Shown in pieces: positions 1 to 5,560 of a stretch of DNA of 9,030 bases. Position 1 is the first letter of the stretch. The number at the start of each line of letters is the position of its first letter. The stretch covers positions 1 to 9,030 of the forward strand of contig CACZPT010000021.1 in the NCBI GenBank assembly GCA_902783085.1, given 5' to 3'. The notes beneath the pieces were generated by a model. It saw only the letters and a list, made by a program, of their open reading frames with translations. It had not been told where the DNA came from and ran no database searches. The translations under genes were made by a program, and so were the position numbers. Source of the stretch: an uncultured Methanobrevibacter sp. GTDB taxonomy: Archaea > Methanobacteriota > Methanobacteria > Methanobacteriales > Methanobacteriaceae.

Positions 1-70
1 AAAAATAAGTATGTAAAATTAAAATTGATTATGAATTATAAAAAATAAATAAAAAAATTAATCAAAAACC

Positions 71-91
71 TTAACTTTACAGGAGTGTTAA
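71..91. promoter_or_regulatory. Possible operator dyad upstream of hxlR
   Basis: The 21-bp stretch is an imperfect palindrome with outer arms TTAAC and GTTAA separated by 11 bases; inner positions agree only in part. It lies about 90 bp upstream of the HxlR-family start. HxlR-type regulators bind inverted repeats and often control themselves, so an autoregulatory site is a reasonable inference. In DNA this AT-rich, a five-base arm can occur by chance. Confidence 0.25.
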
Positions 92-103
92 TTAATGCAA
101 AAC

Positions 104-111
104 TTTATATA
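104..111 (+). promoter_or_regulatory. TATA box candidate for hxlR
   Basis: TTTATATA matches the methanogen box A consensus. A start site about 25 bp downstream, near 133-137, would give a leader of about 45 nt that includes the GGAGG ribosome binding site at 168-172. A second AT-rich TATA-like stretch near 35-48 could give a longer leader. Confidence 0.45.
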
Positions 112-179
112 TTATAAAAAAGCCTATTAGAGATGAGGAGGGATTTGTCTAATTGTTATTAAATTTTGGAGGAAATTTA

Positions 180-557
180 ATGAATACTTATACCCAATGC
201 CCTATAGATCTTGTAGTTAAATTATTCAATAAAAAATGGGTTATACAAATTTTAAGTGATTTATTCTTTGGAAAAACTCGTTTTAATCAATTTAAAGAAA
301 ACAAACCAAAACTGTCAAATAAGGTTTTGAGTAATTGTCTAAAAGACATGGAAAAAGATGGTTTAATTGAAAAAATTTCTAAAAGATATGAACGTGATGT
401 TGAATATATATTAACAAAAAAAGGTCAAGCTTTAAATAAAATTATTTATGAACTGGCCATGTTCGGTATTGATGAAGAAATTGGTGAAATCAAATTTAAT
501 GAAGAAACCAAAGGAAAATTAAGAAGGAATTTTAAAGAAAAATTACTTCTTAACTAA
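180..557 (+). CDS. HxlR-family winged-helix transcriptional regulator
   Basis: A 125-residue DNA-binding protein of the HxlR/MarR-like family, usually a dimeric sensor of redox or electrophile stress. The family pattern is clear: N-terminal CP with Cys7, KKW at 18-20, RFNQF at 34-38, recognition-helix region 45-63 (LSNKVLSNCLKDMEKDGLI) and a wing ending VEYILTKKG at 74-82. The usual Pro before VEY in the wing is replaced by Asp73. Cys7 lies where redox-sensing members such as Bacillus HypR carry their reactive Cys; Cys53 lies in the recognition region. ATG at 180 is preferred because GGAGG (168-172) sits 7 nt before it; an in-frame TTG at 153 would add nine residues. The gene runs tail to tail into the PatB-like gene, overlapping it by 15 bp. 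Its target is not shown by sequence; the neighbouring nitroreductase unit is the obvious candidate. Confidence 0.9.
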   Translation: MNTYTQCPIDLVVKLFNKKWVIQILSDLFFGKTRFNQFKENKPKLSNKVLSNCLKDMEKDGLIEKISKRYERDVEYILTKKGQALNKIIYELAMFGIDEEIGEIKFNEETKGKLRRNFKEKLLLN

Positions 558-1706
558 TTTTTTATATAATTCTATTCCTTTTTTTAAGTTTTTTAAAGCT
601 TCTTTTAAGTGTTTTTGAGGACATGCAATATTCATTCTAAAAAATTGATCACCATTTTTTCCAAATTGCACTCCAGGTGATAGAAATACACTAACATTAT
701 CCTTTAAAAAATCACATAGCTCTTTTGAGGTTGTATTTAATGATTTGATATCAATCCAAAGAAGGTAAGTTGCATTACATTCAACTAATTTCAAATCAGG
801 TATTTCATTTTCTAAATAATCGGAAACTAGTTGTTTATTTAAGTATATGGCATCTTTAAGTTCTTTTAACCATTCATAGCTTTTATTATAAGCAGCTATT
901 GTTGCGGTTATTCCAAAGGGATTTGCATGTGATGAAAATTCAATAGCTAATTGATTTTTAATTTCGTCGTGTAGGAATCTGTTTTTCGTGTGGACAACAG
1001 CACTTTGAATGCCTGCAATATTAAAAGATTTACTTGGTGATATACATGTTATTGTTTTTTCCCAGTGATTTAATAATTCAAATGGATTATATTTGCAGTT
1101 AGGGTCTGTTAAATCACAATGAATTTCATCTGATATTAAAATTACATCATGTTTTTTACATAATTTCCCTATTTTATCTAAATCACTTTTTGTCCAAATT
1201 TTACCAATAGGATTATGAGGATTACATAATATCATAATCTTGCAATCCTTTAATTTTGAATCTAAATCATCAAAATCAATTGAGTAATTAAAACCATCAT
1301 AAATTAATTCATTTTCAACAACACTGCGATTATTGTCTAAAATTACATTAAAAAACACATGATAAACCGGACTTTGAATTAATATTTTATCATTTTCATT
1401 AGTAAATCTACGAATAATAGCTCCAATAGCAGGCATAACGCCGCTTGCAAAAATCATATTTTCCATATCCATTTTAAAGTTATACTGTTCGCTCCACCAG
1501 TTAATATAAGATTTAAAAAGTTCATCCGGAACAATTGTATATCCATAAATTTCATGCTCAGATCGGGATTTAACAGCATCTGCTATTGGTGGTGCTACTT
1601 TAAAATCCATATCCGCCACCCATAAAGGATATTCATCACCGGTTAAATCCCACTTTAAACAATGGGTGTTTTTTCTATTAAGCAATGTTTCAAAATCATA
1701 TTTCAT
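543..1706 (-). CDS. PatB/MalY-family PLP-dependent C-S lyase (cystathionine beta-lyase type) or aminotransferase
   Basis: A 387-residue fold-type I PLP enzyme, full length for the family. The N-terminal WVADMDF at 29-35 is typical of MalY/PatB proteins. Expected active-site residues are visible: Tyr115 (SPVYH), Asn162 in CNPHNPIG, Asp193 in SDEIH, Lys226 in SPSKSFNIAG as the Schiff-base lysine, and Arg357 in FFRMNIACP as carboxylate anchor. Family members cleave cystathionine or cysteine conjugates to a thiol, pyruvate and ammonia, and some act as aminotransferases; sequence alone does not settle which. It is cytosolic. Its ATG overlaps the nitroreductase stop by one base (TAATG), with only a weak GAGAG upstream, so translation is probably coupled. 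The 3' end overlaps the hxlR end by 15 bp. Close resemblance to bacterial PatB suggests possible acquisition from bacteria, an inference. Confidence 0.9.
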   Translation of the reverse strand: MKYDFETLLNRKNTHCLKWDLTGDEYPLWVADMDFKVAPPIADAVKSRSEHEIYGYTIVPDELFKSYINWWSEQYNFKMDMENMIFASGVMPAIGAIIRRFTNENDKILIQSPVYHVFFNVILDNNRSVVENELIYDGFNYSIDFDDLDSKLKDCKIMILCNPHNPIGKIWTKSDLDKIGKLCKKHDVILISDEIHCDLTDPNCKYNPFELLNHWEKTITCISPSKSFNIAGIQSAVVHTKNRFLHDEIKNQLAIEFSSHANPFGITATIAAYNKSYEWLKELKDAIYLNKQLVSDYLENEIPDLKLVECNATYLLWIDIKSLNTTSKELCDFLKDNVSVFLSPGVQFGKNGDQFFRMNIACPQKHLKEALKNLKKGIELYKKLVKK

Positions 1707-2224
1707 TAGTATCTCTCATAATGTATTCTTGATTTATCAAATTTATCCATAAACTTGTTTTCATAATCTTCACCTGGATAACCAACTGTTACAATGCTAA
1801 ATGGAATCAGATTTTCATTATCCAAATCAAAGAGTTTAGCTATTTCATCCATTGTTTTTTCAGTTGGTGCAACTCCATTCCAAAGACCACCTAATCCCAA
1901 ATTCACTGCTTCAAGTAACATGTTTTCACAAGCAGCGCTCATGTCCTGCTGCCAATGAGCTTTGTAAAATGCTCTTTCGATATTTGCAACAAGTAAAATT
2001 GCAACTGGTGCAGTTTTAACTCTTGGCTTGATTTTTGAGATTTTTAAGAGCATATCTTTATCTTTAATTACAATGAATTCCCATGGTTCTGCACCTAATC
2101 TACTTCCTGGAGCTTGCATTCCAGCTTTTAGGATTTTTTCAATCTGTTCATCTGTAACTTCTTTTGTGGTGTCGTAAACACGAATACTGCGCCTAGTATT
2201 TATAATTGTTTCAAAATCGTTCAT
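1706..2224 (-). CDS. Small nitroreductase-family FMN oxidoreductase
   Basis: A 172-residue flavoprotein of the nitroreductase fold, which normally forms a homodimer with FMN at the interface and uses NAD(P)H or another donor. Family signatures in order are RRSIR at 11-15 (FMN phosphate binding), APGSRLGAEPWEF at 38-50, the helix from QQD (92-94) to GLGGLWNG (110-117), VGYP at 147-150 and a C-terminal RIHYERY. The length is typical of the short methanogen and clostridial forms. The natural substrate is unknown; quinones, nitro compounds or flavin are possible. It is first in a two-gene unit with the PatB-like enzyme. No ribosome binding site precedes the ATG, and a TATA-like box lies about 26 bp upstream, which suggests a leaderless mRNA. 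Confidence 0.9.
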   Translation of the reverse strand: MNDFETIINTRRSIRVYDTTKEVTDEQIEKILKAGMQAPGSRLGAEPWEFIVIKDKDMLLKISKIKPRVKTAPVAILLVANIERAFYKAHWQQDMSAACENMLLEAVNLGLGGLWNGVAPTEKTMDEIAKLFDLDNENLIPFSIVTVGYPGEDYENKFMDKFDKSRIHYERY

Positions 2225-2232
2225 GTTTAAAA

Positions 2233-2250
2233 ATAGTATGGTTATAGTAT
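2233..2250. repeat. Direct repeat ATAGTAT x2 with 11-bp period
   Basis: ATAGTAT occurs at 2233-2239 and again at 2244-2250, separated by GGTT, so the copies sit one helical turn apart. They lie between the nitroreductase TATA box and its ATG, overlapping the box, where a bound repressor would block initiation. The regulator is unknown; the nearby HxlR protein is one candidate. Confidence 0.35.
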
Positions 2251-2254
2251 TTAA
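2247..2254 (-). promoter_or_regulatory. TATA box candidate for the nitroreductase operon (leaderless geometry)
   Basis: On the minus strand the bases read TTAAATAC. The centre is about 26 bp from the first base of the nitroreductase ATG at 2224, the usual TATA-to-start distance in archaea. Since the bases between hold no Shine-Dalgarno sequence, transcription probably begins at or within a few bases of the ATG. Confidence 0.45.
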
Positions 2255-2262
2255 GAATTATT

Positions 2263-2273
2263 AAAAAAAGAAA
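2263..2273 (-). terminator. T-tract terminator after serS
   Basis: On the minus strand, TTTC followed by seven T's begins a few bases after the serS stop codon. Oligo-T tracts are the main intrinsic termination signal in archaea. No clear hairpin precedes it. It sits just upstream of the nitroreductase TATA box, which would separate the two units. Confidence 0.5.
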
Positions 2274-2279
2274 GTGGAA

Positions 2280-3557
2280 TTATTTAACTGCCGGGATGAC
2301 AGTTTTTCCACCCATGTAAGGAACGAGCACTTCAGGTATTTTAACAATACCATCTTCTTGTTGGTAGGTTTCTAAAATACAACACATGCTCCTTTCAGTT
2401 GCAATTGCAGTACTGTTTAGAGTATGTAAAGTTTGAGCATCACCTGATCCTGCTTTTCCAATACGGGTTTTTGTTTTTCTTGCCTGATAATCTTTACAAT
2501 TAGTACATGATACTAATTCACGATAAGCTTTTGATCCTGGAAACCATGCTTCAAGATCATATTTAATAGCTGCATTATCGTTTAGTGCAGAGGATACAAT
2601 TGAAACGATACGATAAGATAATCCTAATTTTTTATAGATTTCTTCTGTAACTTCCAATAATTTTTCATGTTCTTTTTTAGAATCTTCAGGAGCACAAAAA
2701 ACAAATTGTTCAATTTTTTCAAATTGGTGAACTCTAAAGATTCCCAAGGTATCTTTTCCGTGTGAACCTGCTTCTTTTCTAAAACAAGTTGAAAATGCAC
2801 AGTATTTTAATGGTAAATTATCCGGGGAGATAATTTCGTCCCTATGGAGAGCTGCTAAGGTTTGTTCTGCAGTTGCAATTAAATATAAATCTTCATTTTC
2901 TACTTTGTATAATGTTTCTTCAAATTCTCCAAGTTCTGATGTTTCTGCAGCTACTTCGCCTTTAACAAAAAATGGAGTTTGTAGAGGTGTGTATCCTTTT
3001 TGTTCTAATTCGTTTAATGCAAATTGTATTAATGCGAAGTTTAAGTGTAAAATATCTTTTTTAAGATAATAAAATCTTGCACCTGCAATACTGGCTGCTG
3101 TTTGAATATCAGCACCATCTATTTTTTCAATTAAATCAACATGATTTAAAACTTCAAAATTAAATTCAATTTTCTCGCCAACTTCACGGATAATTGCATT
3201 TTCATCTTCAGTATCTGAAATAGGAACATCTTCATCAATTATATTTCCTACTTTGTATCGATAATTTTCACGTAATTTAAAATATTCTTCATTTTTAGAT
3301 TTTAATTCTTTGATTTCAGATGCAACTTCTTTAGATTGTTTAATAACTTCGTCTAATGTTCCATCCTCTTTTGCTTTTTTAAATGATTTAGATAATCTGT
3401 TTTTTTCAGACCTTAAAAAGTTTAGTCTTTTTTCTCCTTCTCTCCAAAGGTTATCATATTCAATAACCTTTTCAACATTTTCACTATCTCTAAATCTTTT
3501 TTTCTCAGAATCCATAATTAATTCTGGATTTTCCCTAAATAATTTTATATCTAGCAA
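2280..3557 (-). CDS. serS: Seryl-tRNA synthetase (type 1, class II)
   Basis: Charges tRNA-Ser (and tRNA-Sec where present) with serine, using ATP, in the cytoplasm. At 425 residues it has the normal type-1 length. The N-terminal part (about 27-98) is the charged, heptad-like coiled-coil arm that grips the long variable arm of tRNA-Ser. The catalytic core shows TAEQ at 229-232 (serine pocket), motif 2 from FRKEAGS (259-265) to FRVHQFEKIE (274-283), the CTNCKDYQARK segment at 351-361, and motif 3 STAIATERS at 382-390 with Arg389. This is the common type-1 enzyme, not the rare zinc-dependent methanogen type 2. The start is TTG at 3557-3555: an in-frame TGA lies six codons upstream, the next in-frame ATG would be residue 15, and GGGGAG (3569-3564) is spaced 6 nt from the TTG. 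It is flanked by T-tracts, so probably monocistronic. Confidence 0.97.
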   Translation of the reverse strand: MLDIKLFRENPELIMDSEKKRFRDSENVEKVIEYDNLWREGEKRLNFLRSEKNRLSKSFKKAKEDGTLDEVIKQSKEVASEIKELKSKNEEYFKLRENYRYKVGNIIDEDVPISDTEDENAIIREVGEKIEFNFEVLNHVDLIEKIDGADIQTAASIAGARFYYLKKDILHLNFALIQFALNELEQKGYTPLQTPFFVKGEVAAETSELGEFEETLYKVENEDLYLIATAEQTLAALHRDEIISPDNLPLKYCAFSTCFRKEAGSHGKDTLGIFRVHQFEKIEQFVFCAPEDSKKEHEKLLEVTEEIYKKLGLSYRIVSIVSSALNDNAAIKYDLEAWFPGSKAYRELVSCTNCKDYQARKTKTRIGKAGSGDAQTLHTLNSTAIATERSMCCILETYQQEDGIVKIPEVLVPYMGGKTVIPAVK

Positions 3558-3563
3558 ATTATT

Positions 3564-3569
3564 CTCCCC
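3564..3569 (-). promoter_or_regulatory. Ribosome binding site that fixes the serS TTG start
   Basis: The minus strand reads GGGGAG, six bases before the TTG initiation codon. With an in-frame stop at 3575-3573 and no ATG between, this supports TTG as the only workable start of full-length SerRS. Confidence 0.75.
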
Positions 3570-3633
3570 ATATCAATATTATTAAAATAAAACAATTATT
3601 TATTATGTTTTTTTTGTTTTTTAAACTTATCTT

Positions 3634-3641
3634 AAAAAAAA
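3634..3641 (-). terminator. T-tract terminator after the DUF308 gene
   Basis: Eight consecutive T's on the minus strand lie about 15 bp past the stop codon of the membrane-protein gene. The rest of the 98-bp gap to serS (3558-3655) is AT-rich, has further A/T runs near 3607-3622, and must hold the serS promoter; several TATA-like stretches compete and none stands out. Confidence 0.5.
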
Positions 3642-3655
3642 TAGTTGGAGTAATA

Positions 3656-4132
3656 TTATCCTAATGATGAAATTACTCCTTCAATTATTAAATAAACTCC
3701 AATAATTATTGGTGCGTATGTTGGATTTGCAATAGTGGATACAGCAATAATTATTGATAATATACCAAAAATCAAAATAAGCAGTGAACTTAATTTTGAA
3801 ATTGGTGTATCTAAAACAAATCCAAAAATACCAAATACTATCATTAAAAATCCAATTAAATAAAAAGATAGACCAAATAAGAATGATACAGCATCAACAT
3901 AGAATATAAATAAAAATCCAAGTATCGTTGCAATTGCACCTATAATTATTATTCCCAGGCTAAGTGTACTTGAAATTTGCAATTCAAATCCAAAATAAAC
4001 CAGTAGTATGCCGAATAACAATAATCCTAATCCAACAACTGTTGAAACAAATGTGGAACTAAATAGTGGAAATATTATAAATATCAATCCAAAAATAATG
4101 GATATCATACCGATTTTTTCTTTTGTATTCAT
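3656..4132 (-). CDS. DUF308/HdeD-like six-helix membrane protein
   Basis: A 158-residue, strongly hydrophobic protein with about six predicted transmembrane segments, roughly 8-26, 30-48, 58-78, 82-106, 112-132 and 138-156. The helices look like three repeats of a two-helix unit, each with a pattern such as G.I.I.FGI. This matches the DUF308 short-repeat family, which includes E. coli HdeD, linked to acid resistance; the molecular function is not known. There is no signal peptide beyond the first helix. GGAGGTG (4143-4137) four bases before the ATG is the strongest ribosome binding site here. It follows the Nudix gene by 25 bp on the same strand with no obvious terminator, so the two are probably co-transcribed. 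Confidence 0.8.
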   Translation of the reverse strand: MNTKEKIGMISIIFGLIFIIFPLFSSTFVSTVVGLGLLLFGILLVYFGFELQISSTLSLGIIIIGAIATILGFLFIFYVDAVSFLFGLSFYLIGFLMIVFGIFGFVLDTPISKLSSLLILIFGILSIIIAVSTIANPTYAPIIIGVYLIIEGVISSLG

Positions 4133-4157
4133 GCTTCACCTCCATTTAATGTTTATT

Positions 4158-4955
4158 TTATTTATTATTGTTTATAACATTTTCAATTAACCATGAAGAT
4201 ATTGAGATATCTGTCGGATAATTTTTAATATCGGATGTTTTAAACCATTTTGCATCAACAATCTCATCATCATCAACTGTAATTTCACCAGATTCATATT
4301 CAGCTTCAAATGCAAGCATTAATGAATTTGGAAATGGCCAGCTTTGACTTTTTAAATAATTAATGTTTTTAACTTTAATTCCAACTTCTTCTGCAGTTTC
4401 CCGTGTGACTGCTTCTTCAATCGTCTCACCAGGTTCTACAAATCCTGCGATTAGAGCATATCTGTCGCTATTGTGATAACTATGTTTTGCCATTAAAAGT
4501 TTATTATCTTTTCTGATGGCTACAATAATTGCAGGTGCAATTCTTGGATAGTGAACTTGCTGGCATTGTGGACATCTCATCATCATATCTTTATCATCAA
4601 CAACAGTTTTTGTCCCGCAACGGCCACAATATTGGTGTGATATGAACCAGTCATTAATTAAAACAGCTCTTGAAGCTATAAGATATAAATCTCTTCGAAT
4701 TTCATAGATTTCTCGTAAATCATAAAAGTTTCCTGTCTGATTTGTATTCGCAACAAAACAATCATAATTTAAAAATTTTCCAATATAAAGTGAAAAGTTT
4801 ATTTCAAAATCAGGTTTTTGTAAAGGTAAATTTTTATTTTTATCTAAATAGAGTTCTCTTTTTTCATTAAAGATAAAATAATAAGCATCATCATCTGTTT
4901 GATATTTATCGTTAAATTCAATTTTATAATTTTCATAAATTGATGTTTCAATCAT
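4158..4955 (-). CDS. nudC: NudC-type Nudix hydrolase (NADH pyrophosphatase / possible NAD-RNA decapping enzyme)
   Basis: A 265-residue homologue of NADH pyrophosphatase, which cuts NAD(H) to NMN(H) and AMP; E. coli NudC also removes NAD caps from RNA. All three hallmarks are present: a zinc ribbon with Cys110, Cys113, Cys128 and Cys131 (C-x2-C-x14-C-x2-C, the E. coli spacing), a full Nudix box at 171-193 (Gly171, Glu177, Arg185-Glu186, Glu189-Glu190, Gly192), and SQSWPFPNS at 203-211, the NudC signature with Ser for the usual first Pro. HYPRIAP at 135-141 includes the Tyr equivalent to E. coli Tyr124. The N-terminal domain (1-100) is divergent. ATG at 4955 is chosen; a TTG at 5009 would add 18 poorly conserved residues and overlap the ferritin promoter. 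There is no good ribosome binding site, so the mRNA may be leaderless. It is divergent from ferritin. Confidence 0.93.
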   Translation of the reverse strand: MIETSIYENYKIEFNDKYQTDDDAYYFIFNEKRELYLDKNKNLPLQKPDFEINFSLYIGKFLNYDCFVANTNQTGNFYDLREIYEIRRDLYLIASRAVLINDWFISHQYCGRCGTKTVVDDKDMMMRCPQCQQVHYPRIAPAIIVAIRKDNKLLMAKHSYHNSDRYALIAGFVEPGETIEEAVTRETAEEVGIKVKNINYLKSQSWPFPNSLMLAFEAEYESGEITVDDDEIVDAKWFKTSDIKNYPTDISISSWLIENVINNNK

Positions 4956-4978
4956 GTTAGTTAATTTATTTTTCTTTA

Positions 4979-4988
4979 AATTTATATT
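4979..4988. promoter_or_regulatory. Shared bidirectional TATA-like element between nudC and ferritin
   Basis: TTTATATT at 4981-4988 is a good plus-strand TATA box; 26 bp downstream predicts a start near 5008-5012 and a short ferritin leader. On the minus strand the same bases read AATATAAATT, and about 26 bp away lies 4958, three bases before the nudC ATG. One element may thus serve both genes. The assignment rests on spacing and composition only. Confidence 0.45.
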
Positions 4989-5010
4989 TGATAATAAACA
5001 TACTATCAAA
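4987..5010. promoter_or_regulatory. 24-bp dyad, candidate operator for ferritin and nudC
   Basis: Perfect 7-bp arms TTTGATA (4987-4993) and TATCAAA (5004-5010) flank a 10-bp centre, with TA pairs at 4995-4996 and 5001-5002 also matching, so 18 of 24 positions are symmetric. The dyad begins at the edge of the TATA box and ends at the predicted ferritin start site, a typical repressor position. A metal- or redox-responsive regulator is a reasonable guess for a ferritin gene; the sequence does not match a site I can name with confidence. Confidence 0.45.
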
Positions 5011-5021
5011 TGGTGATATTT

Positions 5022-5522
5022 ATGGTATCTGAAAAAATGGAAAAAGCATTAAATGGACAATTAAACGCTGAAGTTTACTCAGGATATTTGTATTTATCCA
5101 TGGCGGCTTATTTTGAAGATGAAGATTTAGCAGGCTTTGCTAATTGGATGAGAGTCCAAGCTGAAGAGGAATTAGAACATGGAATGAAATTCTATGATTA
5201 CATTATACGAAGAGGAGCTTCTGTAACTTTAACTGCAATTGACGGACCTCAAACTGAATGGGATTCTCCACTTGCAGCATTTGAACATGTTCTTGAACAT
5301 GAAAAAATGGTAACCGGTCTTATTAATGATTTAGTTAATTTAGCTATTGAAGAAAAAGATCATGCTACAAACAATTTCTTACAATGGTTTGTTGAAGAAC
5401 AAGTTGAAGAAGAAGAAAACGCAATGGAATTACTTGCTAAAGCTAAATTAGCTGATGGCGATAACAGATTAATATATGAATTAAATAAAGAATTAGGTAC
5501 TCGTACACCATCACAAGACTAG
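5022..5522 (+). CDS. ftn: Ferritin (non-haem, FtnA-like)
   Basis: A 166-residue iron-storage protein, expected to form a 24-subunit cage that oxidises Fe(II) and stores it as a ferric mineral. Ferroxidase-centre residues are intact and at the classic positions: Glu17 (NAEVY), Tyr24, Glu50 and His53 (EEELEHG), Glu94 (EHEK), Gln127 and Glu130 (EEQVEEEE). The haem-ligand Met of bacterioferritin (position 52) is absent, supporting ferritin. Start: ATG at 5022 is preferred to ATG 5010, because GGTGAT (5012-5017) lies 4 bases before it and MVSEKMEKALNGQLN matches the family N-terminus; the earlier ATG would add four residues. It is divergent from nudC with a shared control region. In a strict anaerobe it may buffer iron and limit damage on exposure to oxygen. 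Confidence 0.96.
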   Translation: MVSEKMEKALNGQLNAEVYSGYLYLSMAAYFEDEDLAGFANWMRVQAEEELEHGMKFYDYIIRRGASVTLTAIDGPQTEWDSPLAAFEHVLEHEKMVTGLINDLVNLAIEEKDHATNNFLQWFVEEQVEEEENAMELLAKAKLADGDNRLIYELNKELGTRTPSQD

Positions 5523-5549
5523 TTTTACTAGTCTCTTTTTTTTATTTTT
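5516..5549 (+). terminator. Hairpin plus T-tract terminator overlapping the ferritin stop codon
   Basis: AGACTAG (5516-5522) pairs perfectly with CTAGTCT (5528-5534) across a 5-nt loop, and is followed by C, eight T's, A and five T's. The left arm contains the last Asp codon and the TAG stop. The layout resembles a bacterial intrinsic terminator; in archaea the T-tract alone may suffice. Partial read-through would carry transcription into the next gene at 5561. Confidence 0.65.
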
Positions 5550-5560
5550 GGAGTTTTACA

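Noticed and set aside
1..103. Possible gene or gene end at the left edge
   Set aside because: Stops occur in every frame I followed, and the stretch is very AT-rich with no family pattern; treated as intergenic.
153..179. TTG 153 as start of the HxlR-family gene
   Set aside because: The nine extra residues include the translated Shine-Dalgarno sequence; ATG 180 has GGAGG at ideal spacing and the normal family N-terminus.
3310..3585. 91-codon plus-strand frame inside serS
   Set aside because: It lies antisense to the coiled-coil arm of SerRS, is Ser/Phe/Leu-rich as expected from the reverse of Lys/Glu codons, and has no ribosome binding site.
4008..4190. 60-codon plus-strand frame opposite the DUF308 start
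   Set aside because: It is antisense to a clear membrane-protein gene and its strong ribosome binding site; composition is low-complexity with no family pattern.
4956..5009. TTG 5009 as start of nudC
   Set aside because: The extension would run across the promoter and dyad shared with ferritin, has no ribosome binding site and no family resemblance.
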